From positions 159,325,609 through 159,389,608 of the forward strand of contig OZ024929.1 of assembly GCA_964017235.1 (NCBI GenBank): a DNA stretch of 64,000 nucleotides, given 5' to 3'. The position numbers and the translations under genes were made by a program. Positions 34,629 to 46,945 of this stretch are shown here, in pieces. The stretch's first letter is position 1, and every line of letters starts with the position of its first letter. The notes beneath the pieces were generated by a model that saw nothing but the letters and a program-made list of their open reading frames with translations, was not told the origin of the DNA and did not search any database. This stretch comes from Sabellastarte sp. h YS-2021. Its lineage: Eukaryota; Annelida; Polychaeta; Sabellida; Sabellidae.

Positions 34629-34660
34629 ACAGAATACACATGCTTTTGTTATATCCTCGT

Positions 34661-36052
34661 GTACGGTGGATTCAACGATCTTAGATTTAAATTTAAAAGT
34701 ATTTTATACCGCATATAATTTGTGCTAATAAAATTGTACCATTACTCAGAAAAAAATCCATTTTCGATCAATTTAACAAAGAAACTATGAATTTATATAT
34801 ATAGGGTATTTATTGATATTTTGTTGATTTAATCTCAATATGGCTCTGTTTACATTTTGAAGGAAATGTCCGGTGGGTTTGACCAATCAGATTTACTGTT
34901 GCTATGGTGATTAATGGGGTATGCTAAAATACGAAAAATGAGTTTTTAAGGTACAAAAATACTAGCAAAAAATTCTAAAACAGTGTAGACCATGCATGAA
35001 TGATTGTAAATAATATTAAATATCATGCACTTGCAAATAACACTCACTTTGCCAGCATTTAACTTATGAAAAAACAAGATGGGGGATTTCAAGAGTTGTC
35101 ATCTTATGTGAATATTTCAAAAACTATTTTACTAACAGATATTTAATATAAAAGTGGAAAAGTATTTTAAGTGTTTCTGTTTGTTTTAATTTAATTAATA
35201 TCCACACAAAAAACAAGAAATCATTAATAAAAGTTGAGTATATATTTTATTATTTTTACAACAATTCCTTTTCTCAAGTTTTCTTACCACTTCTTCAGAT
35301 ATCTTAGAAAATATTTAACCTAACTTTCCTCAAATTACAAACAACAGTTCATTAGCTTAACATGATATGGTGTATCTCAACAAGTGTATATATATTTTTT
35401 AATATTTTATAAACTGCATTACCTAAACTTACATGCTACATAAAATTATTATTCTGCTTGATTTTTATTGCACTAAAATTCACCAGGAAATCAGAGACAG
35501 AAATTATTGAAAGATATGAGTCAGTTTTTTACTACTTACTTAATAATGGTGTACACAACAATTTTCAAATATCTTATAAAATATGAAATGAAATGCAATA
35601 AAATATCTTCAATATGGAAAATATATTTGTGCCTTTCATAGTTCACTTAGATTTAACCTTGTAAAGTGTGCAATTTTATTTCAAAGATTTAACTTCAAGC
35701 AAAATGGAGGGTACCCATACGTCATCATGCATATAATTTAAAAACTAATTTTACCATTGGATTCTTTGTGAAAACAGATCCAGTGACAGTTCTCATTAAA
35801 AGCCATGAAGAAATTATGGAAAAAATATACATTATAATTATTGGAAAGATATTTGAACAGATGACAGTTTTCATTACATTTAAAAAAAAAACGGTAAAAA
35901 ACAAGAAATAAATAAAAATTTATTATTGTAAGTGAAGTACACAACATTTCTTGCTTTTATAATATTTTTTGTGAAGTTTGTGATAAAACACGGCAGTTTT
36001 CCGACATTTAGTAAGAATCGTCGAACTCACCGGAACGTCGAATCCACAGTAC
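34661..36052. mobile_element. 1.4-kb inverted-repeat element, unclassified
   Basis: The left end gtacggtggattcaacgatc, then tta, is matched in inverted form at 36013-36052 (cgtcgaatccacagtac, with aagaatcgtcga just inside). The right arm has a ~12-bp extra stretch. The interior is AT-rich with no transposase frame and no tandem array. No convincing target duplication was found. Confidence 0.55.
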
Positions 36053-36187
36053 ATAGCAATAAAAACATGTTAAATAAAGTGTTTCGGTACTCTGGATTTT
36101 GATAAATAACATTGGAAAAGGTTTAACAAATGAAACATGCATCATTTGCATTGTGATTTCTTTTATTTCTTTTTCTTTCTCATTTGT

Positions 36188-36440
36188 GTTTGTTTATCCT
36201 CAATGGACGGGTTTCTGATATGACAACGTAAACGGAGAGTGTATAAGTATCAAAATTAATGCAACCAAAATTATCAGAAATATAACAGCAAAATTAAACC
36301 CACAAAGTCTCTGGTTCAGTTTGATTGCATATTCATTCTCAAAAATCATAAAAATGTCACCCAAAAATGAGACTGTGAGCTTATAGTTTAAATGATCGAA
36401 AACATCAATATATCGAAAACCCATACATCGGCTATACATA
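36188..36440. mobile_element. MITE-5, ~240 bp
   Basis: The left end tcctcaatggacgggtttct, then gatat, and the right end atatcgaaaacccatacatc, then ggcta, are inverted relatives. The interior (tcagaaatataacagcaaaa, aagtctctggttcag) recurs at 43370-43440. A third, left-end-only copy is at 37588-37612. Confidence 0.68.
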
Positions 36441-36885
36441 CACACATAAACACACAGGCGGTGAATTGTTAAGAACGGTCAAAACTTTCCACTGTACTCA
36501 CAGGTGGTGCGCACCACTTGTGAATTTCCATCTGAATGCAGCATAAGACGTCATTAATGTCAGACAAGTCATTATTATATTTTCTGGATTTATGTTACTT
36601 CCTTAAATTACTCAGAAATGGAATAAGTAAACCCCTGTTTATATGTATCAGTGTATATGTTTCACATTAAATGTGTTTAGCTACCTATTTTATATCATTG
36701 TCTAACATTAATGACATCTAACATTGATGACACCCATGTACATTTTGGTGATCCATGGGGTTTTCGTGGTAGTAAACATTTCACCTACTTATAATTTCTG
36801 ACAACTTTGTAGATCGATTTTACTTTAATTTACACTAAAATATGAATTAATATTACATTTAATACAATTATTTTATAAAAAAAAT

Positions 36886-37347
36886 TAGACGTGGTTACCT
36901 TGGCTCTACTTTACTTGCGTATAGAGCCGTGGCACGACCCCACATAGAACTGGAGATTTGCACAAAACACAAGTAGCATACAAGTGTGTACACATACCTG
37001 TTACAACTATTTTGTTTCATTTTCTTCAACAATCAGTCATCATGCAAACATGTTTGACAAAAAAATAAATGACATTTCCTGATTTCTAGGGTTTTTGGAC
37101 CGTTTCTCTAAAAATTTGAACATGTTCTTTTATTATAAAAGCTGTGTAAAATACCATATATTTTGTACATGTATGGCATTTGTTGTGTCCTTGGCTTAAT
37201 ATCAACTGTTTCTAATTATATTAAACCATTTTCATTCATGTTTTCAAGTTTTATTCAACAGAAAAATATTTTGCAAATCTCCAGTTCTATGTGGGGTCAT
37301 GCCATGGCTCTACACATAAGTAAAGTAGAGCCGAGGTACCACGTCTA
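36886..37347. mobile_element. MITE-2 copy 3, diverged
   Basis: TIRs start TAGACGTGGTTACCTTGGCT and end in gaggtaccacgtcta, which has lost one base relative to the family. The flanks are both A-rich (taaaaa) but no perfect duplication remains, in line with greater age. Confidence 0.85.
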
Positions 37348-38039
37348 TAAAAATGTAACATTCCTTCAGGGTCAATATTAAATCCTTGTTTAGATAAAGA
37401 AGTAATCACTATACCATGAAAACTCCAATGAAACAAAAATACCATAGACGTCTATACACCGGTGTTGGTGAAATATTTGTCTCCCCGTGAAATAAGTTCC
37501 TCAAAATTTCAACTAAACACGGCTAGAAATTATTCTTATATTTTGCTGTTGTTAAATGATTGTTTAAGATTTATAATGTACCGGTATCCTCGATTGACGG
37601 GTTTTCGATATGATAATATGGTTCATAATATGGTTTTCGAAACAAAGGATCAACTTCATTGGCATTAATAGAATTAGTAGAAATGTTAACAGCCAGTATT
37701 GATAGCAATAAAGTAACCGTTAGTGTATTTATAGACTTAAAAAAGGCATTCGATGCAATAGATCATTCTGTTCTGTTACAAAAATTAGAATATTATGGTA
37801 TTACAGGGTTTCAGATTCGCGTCGGCCATCGGTCATTGACTGAATTTTGCAACAAAACCCCGAATTTAAATAGAATATTAGGACATATTGTCCGAGTCGT
37901 ATCCGTGGGCGATAATAGAAGATCTAGCCGTCTTTTTATTTACAAAATATGAAGTCGCGTTACAACCCTAAAATCTCGCGAGATCTACGTGATTTTTATC
38001 ACAGCAAGGTCTAGATGTCTTTTGTGAAATCTCGTGACA

Positions 38040-38630
38040 AGCCACGTGACCTACAAGGAAATCCCAGGGGAAATCTGTGTCCTCATATGTTCTCATGAAT
38101 ATTAATGACTTGGGTGCTGTGGCCGTGAGTTCTTGAGTTTAAAGTATTTGATCTTCGCATATGCTTCCATTTTATAAAATATTGCAAGGAAATCCCCGGG
38201 GAAATCCGTGTCCTCATATGTTCTCATTAATATTAATGACTTGGGTGCTATGGCCGTGAGGTCTCGAGTTTAAAGTATTTGATTTACGTCTATAAAATAT
38301 TGCAAGGAAATCCCATGGAAAATCTGTGTCTTCATATCTTCTCATGAATATTAATGACTTGGGTGCTGTGGCTGTGAGTTCTCGAGTTTAAAGTATTTGA
38401 TCTTCATCTATGCTTCCATTTTATAAAATATTGCAAGGAAATCCCATGGAAAATCTGTGTCTTCATATCTTCTCATGAATATTAATGACTTGGGTGCTGT
38501 GGCTGTGAGTTCTCGAGTTTAAAGTATTTGATCTTCGTCTATGCTTCCATTTTATAAAATATTGCAAGGAAATCCCATGGAAAATCTGTGTCTTCATATC
38601 TTCTCATGAATATTAATTATGGTAGTCTGG
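38040..38630. repeat. 131-bp tandem array, about 4.5 copies
   Basis: catgaatattaatgacttgg, gtgctgtgg and gtgagttctcgagttt recur near 38092, 38223, 38343, 38474 and 38605. Some units lack atgcttccattttat. A degraded trace (tatggccgtgagttctcg) is at about 39841, so the array was once longer or the element is itself repeated. Confidence 0.88.
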
Positions 38631-38660
38631 TATTTTCGTGTAATTGGAGTTTTTGTGATA

Positions 38661-39299
38661 CAGGGGGGGGGGGGGGGGGGGGGGGCAGCGATTCGCCCAT
38701 AAAAACAGCAAAATGCAATTTCCTGAGAACAAATATGCAGTGTTGTTTTATAAAAGTTATCAAAATGAAAAGAGGTTCCTCAAACTGTAAAATGATAGTA
38801 GCATCATAAAATATATTTTGAGATAAGTGCAAATACACCCATAGAACTTGTCCCATGGCAATAAGATTAGGGCTGTTGGAAAGTGGACAGCATTTCGCCG
38901 ATTATTTTATACTGTTCCCAAAAAAGTTACAAAGACTGTTAAACACTTTGCAAACAATAATTAAAGCTAAAGATCAATTCTTCTTATTGTATTCTAGCAC
39001 TTAATGAAGTTATAAATTGTATTTATATTGACCCCAGACACAGTTTAGAGAACATACAGCCCTTCGCATCAGTCAGATGCAGTTTGTTAGACATATTTTT
39101 CACTAACATATGAACTTTTTTATTCATCTTTATAATCCTGCATGCTGTCAGTTCTAAAATCTTAGAAAAGTATCAAGACATGTTGCACACTTTTCTATGT
39201 TATAAGGCACCTTCAGTATCAACACAGATGTTAGTTTTAATTGAGGTACAATAAAAATCGGCAAATCGCTGTCCCCCGCAAATTGCTGTCCCCCCCCTG
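38661..39299. mobile_element. MITE-3 with G-run termini, TA flanks
   Basis: The left terminus is cag plus a ~24-base G-run, then cagcgattcgcc. The right terminus, inverted, is ggcaaatcgctgtccccc followed by gcaaattgctgtcccccccc and tg. TA flanks both ends (38659-38660, 39300-39301). The right arm has the unit twice. No coding capacity. Confidence 0.75.
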
Positions 39300-40279
39300 T
39301 AGTGTTTTCTGTAGGTTTCCGCATAAATTTTACTGTAATATTGTGAATTTTTGCTTTGATTAATATTTCTTTTTATTAATAATTGTCATGATGAAAAATA
39401 ATACTGAAAATCAAGTTTACTGGTGATTGGTGCTTGGAACATTGATTTTCATGGTATAAATGTACGCTTAAACTTAAAGAAAATTGTGTTTTTCGTTGTT
39501 ATACCATGATACCATGGCATTATAATATGTAGTAATGTATTTGAAGTTTTCTTTTGATGAAAAATATTTTAAAAACTTTAAATTCAGAGCACCTGTAAAC
39601 AGCTTCATGACATATGAAAACTCCAAAGTAAATGTTTTTGATCGCCCCTTGCTTTCCAAATCTTTTTGGCTTTAAAATGTGAATTAAAATTTAAGAAAAA
39701 AAAATTCTCTCAATTATATACAAATTTCGATTCACTGAAAAAAACCAATCAGATTGAAAGTTTATTTGCTGTAATGTTTACTGCCAGTGGACATTTTAAT
39801 AGCATGAAAACCTCATGGATCACCATACTTAATTTGGTTCTATGGCCGTGAGTTCTCGTTTCAGTAATACATGATCACTGAACATCATCAAGACTTTTTA
39901 ACATTTTAACTAAAATGAGATTTTTATTATGATTCAGCAAATTTTACTTTATCTCCCATTCATATAGGGCCATTGACTGTAATGACTTAATTTTAGCAAC
40001 CTGTAGAATGAAAATTTGATTGACAAGAATTCTGTCCTAAATTCTTCGAAAATGTCCTAAACGTTTTCCTAGACTTAAGACATAATGTCCGGCCGGACTT
40101 TTCATGTAGCAGAATCACTGTATTAGAGGATTACCCCATGCATTGTTGTCATCATATTTAGAAAATAGGAAACAGTATGTATGTGTAAATAATGTCAACT
40201 CGAATTTGCTAAAAGTAAAATGTGGTGTTTCGCAAGGTTCTATTCTAGGCCCAAAGCTCTTCATTTTATACATAAATGA

Positions 40280-40494
40280 TAGTGTTGGTATTGAATAAAA
40301 ATATTTATATCACTGTCAAACCATATTTTGCCTTCCATGTCGATTGATATTGAGATATCGGGGCATGAGATGTTTTCCTAGAGACAGCTTCCAAACTTTT
40401 TTTATAAGTTTTATTAAGTTCCCAAAACGCAAACTAAATGGCGTTTCCACTTTAGCGATAAATATTTCAATATCGATAAACAATACCAGCACTA
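40280..40494. mobile_element. hAT-like MITE, 8-bp duplication
   Basis: TIRs TAGTGTTGGTATTG and CAATACCAGCACTA, flanked by a perfect ATAAATGA at 40272-40279 and 40495-40502. The element is 215 bp and lies within the LINE sequence encoding LYIND. Confidence 0.9.
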
Positions 40495-40504
40495 ATAAAT
40501 GATA

Positions 40505-40664
40505 CAGTAGAACCTCCATTATCTGATCCTCTTGGGAGAGTAACAATTAGGTTGGATAATGGAAAGCCTAAAATAACAGGTTAAAATGGAGTTGGGAGAG
40601 TGGATTGGAGGTCGGATAATTGAAAATTCGGATAATAGTGAGTCGGATAATAGAGGTTTCACTG
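40505..40664. mobile_element. pogo/Tigger-like MITE, 160 bp
   Basis: TIRs CAGTAGAACCTCCATTATCT and rc CAGTGAAACCTCTATTATCC resemble pogo/Tigger termini. TA precedes the left end. On the right, tg then TA follows. Internal gtcggataat repeats are present. It stands only 2 bp from the target duplication of the hAT MITE. Confidence 0.8.
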
Positions 40665-41811
40665 TGTATGTAATATTTCACTAATTCTTAATTTCAATCT
40701 GTATGCTGATGATACAAACCTGTTTTGTACTGGTAATAACATACATAGAGTATGTAAAACTGTAACATATGAATTAGATAAACTAAATTGTTGGTTTGCA
40801 ATTAATAAGTTGTCATTAAAAAAAAAACAATTTTTTGATTTTCACAAAACAAAATGTACCTAAAAATATAGAGGTGTGTATAAATAACCACACCATCGAG
40901 GGAGGGTTTTTAACAAAATTTTTGGGTGTTTTTATAGATTGCAATTTAAACTGGAAAGATCAATTTTTACACGTTAAGAAAAAAAGTTTTAAAAGGCATA
41001 TGTATCATGTACAAAGTTAGATGGAAGTTAACATTATATCAAACACTTATTGAACCTTATTTACAATATTGCTGTGAAATCTGGGGTGTAGCAAATAAAA
41101 CTTCTGTTTCACAAATTGTTCTCTTACAAAAAAAAAGTGGTAAGATTAATATGTAAAGTAAATAAGTTAACTGGTACAACATATTTATTTAGGAAATTAA
41201 AGGTATTAAAGTTTACAGACGTAGTAGATGACAAAATTGTTTTAGTGATGTATAAAGTTAAACATGGTTCATTACCATCTAGTATACAAGCCTTTTTCAA
41301 ATTAATTATGGAAAAAAATATTTTACAAGGCAGATAGACAAATTTAATGTGACATATGCAAGAACAACACTTAAAGCAAAGTGTGTGTCAATTTATGGTG
41401 TGAAACTCTGGAATAGTCTCAAATGAAAATTTAAGAAGATGTTCCTCTTACCCTTCTTTCAAAAGTATTATATCAGTAAATATATGGAGTAAACTACTTT
41501 CATTAAAAGTGAAGTATTCGTTATAATCTCTGTTGACTTTTTTCAGTTATTATCACTTAGTCATACAATTAAAATTTAGCTGAATATTATATCAAAACTT
41601 TCAGTTGAAAAGCTGTGTTAGAAGTGTTATAGGGGTGGGCTATCATATAAGTAAGCAGTTACTTCAGCCATCTCCTTTTCTGTAAAATTCTCCAAGTTTA
41701 AATGTATTTGCATGATTGTATAATGATACTAGTAAACCAAGGATATGAGTTATTTTAAGAAATATATGTATGCATATATTTATTAATTATTAATATTTAT
41801 CTAAACCACAC

Positions 41812-43218
41812 TTTTTACCCCACAGCCCTTAAGGGCTGTCGGGGTATTGTTTTCACCCATGGTGTCCAGACGGGCGGGCGGGAAATAGTTTGTCCGGGCT
41901 GTATCTCAGAAACCATAAGGTGTAGGAAGTTCATACTTGGCAGGGACATTGGTTGGGGGTGTAGGTGTGCAACATCATGATTTGATTTTGATTTGACCTT
42001 GCCGTAGTGACCTTGAGTTTGAAAATCTTGTCGGGGCTATATATCGGCAACCATAAGGTGTGGGAAGTTGATACTTGGCAGAGACATTAGTTAGGGGTTG
42101 TAGGTGTGCAACGTCATGGTCTGACCTTGATTTGACCTTTGACCTTGCCGTAGTGACCTTGACCTTTAAAATATTGTCTGGGCTATATCTCAGAAACCGT
42201 AAGGTGTAGGAAGTTAATACTTGGTAGGGACATTGGTTAGGGGGTGTAGGTGTGCAACATCATGGTGTGACCTTGATTTGACCTTTGACCTTACTGTAGT
42301 GACCTTGACCTATAAAATCTTGTCCGGGCTATATCTGGGAAACCATAAGGTATAGGAAGTTGATACTTGGTAGGAACATTGGTTAGGAGTTGTAGGTGTG
42401 CAACATCATGGTCTGACCTTGATTTGACCTTTGACCTTGCCGTAGTGACCTTGACCTATAAAACCTTGTCCGGGCTATATCTCAGCAACTGTAAGGTGTA
42501 GGAAGTTGATACTTGGTAGGGACATTGGTTAGGGGGTATAGGTGTGCAACGTCATGGTCTGACCTTGATTTGACCTTGCTGTAGCGACCTTGACCTATAA
42601 AATCTTGTCCAGGTTATATCTCAGAGACTGTAAGGTGTAGGAAGTTTATACTTGGTAGGGACATTGATTGAGGGTTTTAGGTGTGCCACATCATGGTGTA
42701 ACACTGATTGACCTTTGACCTTGCTGTATTGACCTTTAAAATCTTGTTGCACCTTTGGGTCTGTCTGTTGATGTAGATTAAGCACTGTTAAAGTCATATT
42801 AGAGTTCATTAAGAATTTCCTTTTGCAAGTTCCCATTGTAACAGCTGGAATTTCATCAAGTGAGCCACAGGCTTTTCTCCAACACCACACATAAGCATTC
42901 ATTGAATGTATTGCCACTTCTGTATTCATGGGTAATAGTCAAAACATCCAAACTATAATTCGGCCATTTTTGGTTTACTGATAAATGCTGTCATTTTATT
43001 GTTGAATTGTCTTGTTTTTTAATACTTCATCTTTATATACATTTCTTTTCCTTACATATTATTTTCTCTACTTAAGCATTATTTGGACCTTAATATAACT
43101 TACGCTGCGCTGAAAGTATCTTGAACTTCGTACTGTTACACTACTTCTATATCTCATGGTGTTGAAAAATATTTCTCCAGGCTGTGGGGTACGGGCATCT
43201 CTGATGCTATTTTTAGTA
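41812..43218 (+). mobile_element. Family A element, copy A3, near complete
   Basis: Begins with the perfect hairpin ACAGCCCTTAAGGGCTGT at 41822-41839, then attgttttcacccatggtgt and ccagacgggcggg. Five to six ~150-bp monomers follow (41890-42740) with ctatatctcagaaaccgtaa, ggtgtaggaagttgatactt, ggtagggacattggttaggg and tgatttgacctttgacct. Next is the unique segment shared with A2 (42760-43150), then the far terminus ggctgtggggtacgggcatc, tctgatgctattttta. With A2 in the opposite orientation, it defines both ends of the family. Confidence 0.82.
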
Positions 43219-43339
43219 ATCTATTGTTATTATTGATTTCTGTAATTATTATTTGTCTTTATATTTTCTGTCTATTCTTAGCTTTGTCATTATCATAGTG
43301 ATTTGTAGAGAATTGAAATAAACTTATTTATATTATAAC

Positions 43340-43580
43340 ATAAATGGGCAATGATGATTATCAAAACAAATGTAACCAAATTGATCAGAAATATAACAAC
43401 AAAATTACAAAATTAAATCCACGAAGTCTCTGGTTCAGTGTAATTGCATATTTATTCTAAAATATTACAAAACATCATCCAAAAAAAAAAAACGAGACCG
43501 CATGTCAGCTTATTGTTTAAATGATCGAAAATGTGAATTTATCGAAAACCCGTACATCAGCTATATAAGTATTGATAACT
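43340..43580. mobile_element. MITE-5 second copy, left end lost
   Basis: Matches 36240-36440 over tgatcagaaatataacaaca, cacgaagtctctggttcagt and ttaaatgatcgaaaa. It ends with atcgaaaacccgtacatcag, then cta, the family right terminus. Confidence 0.65.
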
Positions 43581-43599
43581 TACAAAAATATATTGAATA

Positions 43600-44215
43600 T
43601 TATTTTATATTTAAGGAAATTGTATTTTGTATTTTCAGAGCATTAAAATTTATGGGAGCTGCTTATGGAGTATTTCCTCAAAATATGAACAAGACTAAAA
43701 ATGTCTGATGATTCCAACGAAAAGACCAGGGAACAAGTGTGTATTAATGGTGGTCCAAACCCTAAAGATATACCGACTAACAATGATATAAGTGTGGCAA
43801 GTGCATTTTGTTTGTGTGTTGTGTGTTTCATGTTTTATCATAGTGTAACTTTTTCACCCTGTGTGAAAATTTAAATAAATATGATTCAATTTAATTACAT
43901 TTATAATCTATTTTTTATTTATTACACATAGTATTAGCACGTTCGCCACTACGGGAGGAGTATTCTACTATACTGAAGGAAAATCCGGGATGAAGAGCCT
44001 ACAGACAGTTTAAGTTGCTAAAACACACACCATAAGTGATTTATGTCATCCATAACATCCTCGTACATTATATTTAAGTAACATATTTCAGTATACTAAG
44101 ATGTTTAATTCTACAGTACTGGAGGAAAGGTAGCATATCATATGGGGGTGTCGACTGCTAGCTGCCAGACATGGTACTGTAGAATACATATTGCTGTTGA
44201 CTGCTAGTCGACAGA
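43600..44215. other. Unassigned sequence
   Basis: No supported gene is visible. A direct repeat of gactgctag near tagctgccagacatggtact and gtcgacagacaagggc (44150-44220) may be the edge of the family J element. Confidence 0.4.
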
Positions 44216-44940
44216 CAAGGGCTTTAAGGGGTTAAGGCTGCTCAGGTATTGTTAAGCCTTTATGGGCTGGGGTTATAGTCATGCCCTGTGCCCTCTGTGT
44301 GGCGTCGGCGGGCATAAAGCTTGCAGGTGTTCCACAGCCTAAACCCATACACAGATTTTCATCAGATTTACAGGATATGTTTACCCCAAGAGGATTTAGA
44401 GCTGATTAGGTTTTGGAGGGGATCTGGCAACCACTGTTGCCATGGCAACACAGATTTTTGGGACGTATGGGTGTTCCACAGCCTAAACCCAAGCACAGAT
44501 TTCCACCAAATTTTCAGGATATGTGTACCCTGAGAGGATCTAGAGCTAATTAGGTTTTGGTAGTCATTCGGCAACAACTGTTGTCTTGGCAACACTTTTA
44601 AGATTTTTGAGTCTTAAAGGTTGTGGTGTTCCACAGCCTAAACCAATGCATAAATTTTCACCAAATTTTCATTATAGATTAACTGAAGGAGGATTTAGAG
44701 CTGATTACGCCTTTTGGGGAATCTGGCAACCACTGTTGCCATGGCAACTCTTTGAATATTTTTTGGTTTTAACATTTATGTGCTTTCACTGCCTAAATCA
44801 GTGCATGGATTTTCACAAAATTTTCAGGATATGTTAACCCAAACAGGATCTAGAGCTGATTAGGTTTGGGAGGGTATCTGGCAACACTTGTTGCCATCAC
44901 AGCGCTTTAGGTACTTTTCGGTCTTAAACTTCTGAAAAGG
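44216..44940. mobile_element. Family J array, ~144-155-bp period, 4 units, with hairpin start
   Basis: tccacagcctaaaccca recurs at 44331, 44475 and 44630, with a weaker form near 44785. Units also share gattttca.cagatttacagg, gaggatttagagctgattag, gttttggaggggatctggca and accactgttgccatggcaac. The start has the small palindrome agcctttatgggct (44261-44274), like the family A hairpin. It ends where B2 begins (~44990). Confidence 0.82.
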
Positions 44941-44989
44941 GTATGCTATAAAGCCGATGTTATTACAGTTGCATTTTTATATTCTGCCT

Positions 44990-46945
44990 ACTAAGGCTGA
45001 GATTGGGAGATTATGAAATGCCTTCCATGTGATTGTGTGTGTGCATGTGTGCGTTTGTCACATTTTTACATCAACCTTTATATCTCATTCATTTATGAAG
45101 ATATCTTCACCAAATATATTACTCATCTGGTTCAAATATGTTATTCATCATATGTTATTTAAGCTATCACATGATAAAGTTTCAAACCTGTTGCACATTT
45201 TATAGCTGAGTAATAACTACTTTGAAGTTCTTACTGTTGAGTAAATTTATTGTAACTACAAAATTATCTTGGAAACGATGCAAATCAAAGTGAAGTTGCA
45301 GATGTATAGCTCTTTGCATAGCTGAGTCATACCTACTAAAATGATTAAATGTCTTTTATCTCTAAAAGTGTTGAAGATATGCAATTTTTTCTAAATAAGT
45401 CATTCACCTACTTTTGGGTGATCTAACACATAGGGAAGTTGCAGAACTATATCTCTTTGAATAGCTGAGTAATAGCTACTAACATGAGCAAATGTCTTTT
45501 ATTTCTAAAAGTATTACAGATAAGCAAGTTCTTCTAAATAAGTCATTCACCTACTTTTGGGGGATCTATCACATAGTGAAGTTGCACAACTGTAGCTCTT
45601 TGCATAGCTGAGTAACAACTACTGAAATGACTAAATACCTTTTAACTCTAAAAGTATTGCACATAGGCATTTTCGTCTAAATAAGTCATTCACCTACTTG
45701 GAGTGATCTGCCACATAGTGAAGTTGCAGAACTTTAGCTCTTTGGATGGCTGAGCAATGGGTACTGAAATTAGTAAATGTCTTTTATCTCTAAAGGTATT
45801 GCGGATCGGCAATTTCTTCTAAATAAGTCCTTCACCTACTTTTGGGTGATCTACTGCAAAATGAAGTTTCAGATCTATAACTCTTTGTCTAGCTCAGTCA
45901 TAGCTATTAAAATGAGTAAATGTCTTTTTATCAGTAAAAGTGTTACAGATAGGCAATTTCTTCTAAATAAGTTTTTCACCTACTTTTGGGTGATCTGCTA
46001 CATAGTAAAGTTGTAGAACTATAGCTCTTTGGATAGCTGAGTCATACCTACTAAAATGAGTAAATGTCTTTTATCTCTAAAAGTATTGAAGATATGCAAT
46101 TTTTTCTAAATAAGTCATTCGCCTACTTTTGGCTGATCTAACACATAGGGAAGTTGCAGAACTATATCTCTTTGGATAGCTGAGTAATAGTGACTAAAAT
46201 GAGTAAATACCTTTTATCTTTAAAAGTATTGCACTTCGGCAATTTCTTCTAAATAAGTCATTCACTTACTTTTGGGTGATCTACCACATAGTGAAGTAGC
46301 ATAACTGTACCTCTTTGGAAGGCATTGTAATAGCTACTAAAATGAGTGAATAACTAAGTACATGAGTACATAAGTACATGTATTGGACATAGGCAATTTT
46401 TTCTAAATAAGTCATTCACCTACTTTTGGGTGATCTACCACATAATGCAGTTTCAGATCTATAGCTCTTTGCATAGCTCAGTCATAGCTACTAAAATGAG
46501 TAAATGTCTTTTATCTCTAAAGGTATTGCAGATAGGCAATTTCTTCTAAATAAGTCCTTCACCTACTTTTGGGTCATCTACTACATAATGAAGTTTCAGA
46601 TTTATAACTCTTTGTCTAGCTCAGTCATAGCTACTAAAATGAGTAAATGTATTTATCAGTAAAAGTGTTACAGATCGGCAATTTCTTCTAAATAAGTCCT
46701 TCACCTACTTTTGGGTGATCTACTACATAGTAAATTTGTAGAACTATAGCTCTTTGGATAGCTGAGTCATACCTGCTAAATTGAGCAAATGTTTTTATCT
46801 CTAAAAGTATTGCAGATAGGCAATTTCTTCTAAATAAGTCATTCCCCGCCTTTTGGGTGATCTACTTTGGATTGTAGAGTAATAACTACTAAAATTAGTA
46901 AATGCCTTTAATCATTAAAAGTATTGCAGATAGGCAATTTCTTTC
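44990..46945 (+). mobile_element. Family B2 element, forward, ~148-bp array, about 11 monomers
   Basis: Starts with ctgcctactaaggctgagat, tgggagattatgaaatgcc and a tgtgtgtgcatgtgtgcg tract. Monomers repeat gagtaaatgtcttttatctc, taaaagtattgcagatagg, caatttcttctaaataagtc, attcacctacttttgggtga and tagctctttggatagctgag. This is the diverged relative of the 133-bp array at 63095-63803. Confidence 0.88.

Larger units (their letters stand above)
37804..40120. mobile_element. 2.3-kb element inserted in the LINE, TATTA duplication
   Basis: The LINE codons for EYYGI end at 37803 and RGLP resumes at 40126; TATTA stands at both junctions (37799-37803 and 40121-40125). The element starts cagggtttcagattc and ends gcagaatcactg, short imperfect TIRs of the CAG type. 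It contains the 131-bp array and MITE-3 but no transposase. A 5-6-bp duplication does not fit standard 8-bp hAT, so the superfamily is unsure. Confidence 0.75.
37620..41480 (+). pseudogene. LINE reverse transcriptase corpse, split by insertions
   Basis: Collinear RT blocks remain: GFRNKGSTSLALIELVEML and VTVSVFIDLKKAFDAIDHSV (37625-37790), then RGLPHALLSSYLENRKQYV and VKCGVSQGSILGPKLFILYI (40126-40272), then NLYADDTNLF (about 40697) and CWFAINKLSLK. After that come KFLGVFIDCNLNWKDQFLHV (40910) and EPYLQYCCEIWGVANK with a tail to about 41440. The catalytic YADD survives. The protein belongs to the jockey/CR1/L2 group of non-LTR elements and differs from the 5331 LINE. Stops and shifts abound. 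Insertions at 37804-40120, 40280-40494 and 40505-40664 break the frame, so it is inactive. Confidence 0.85.
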
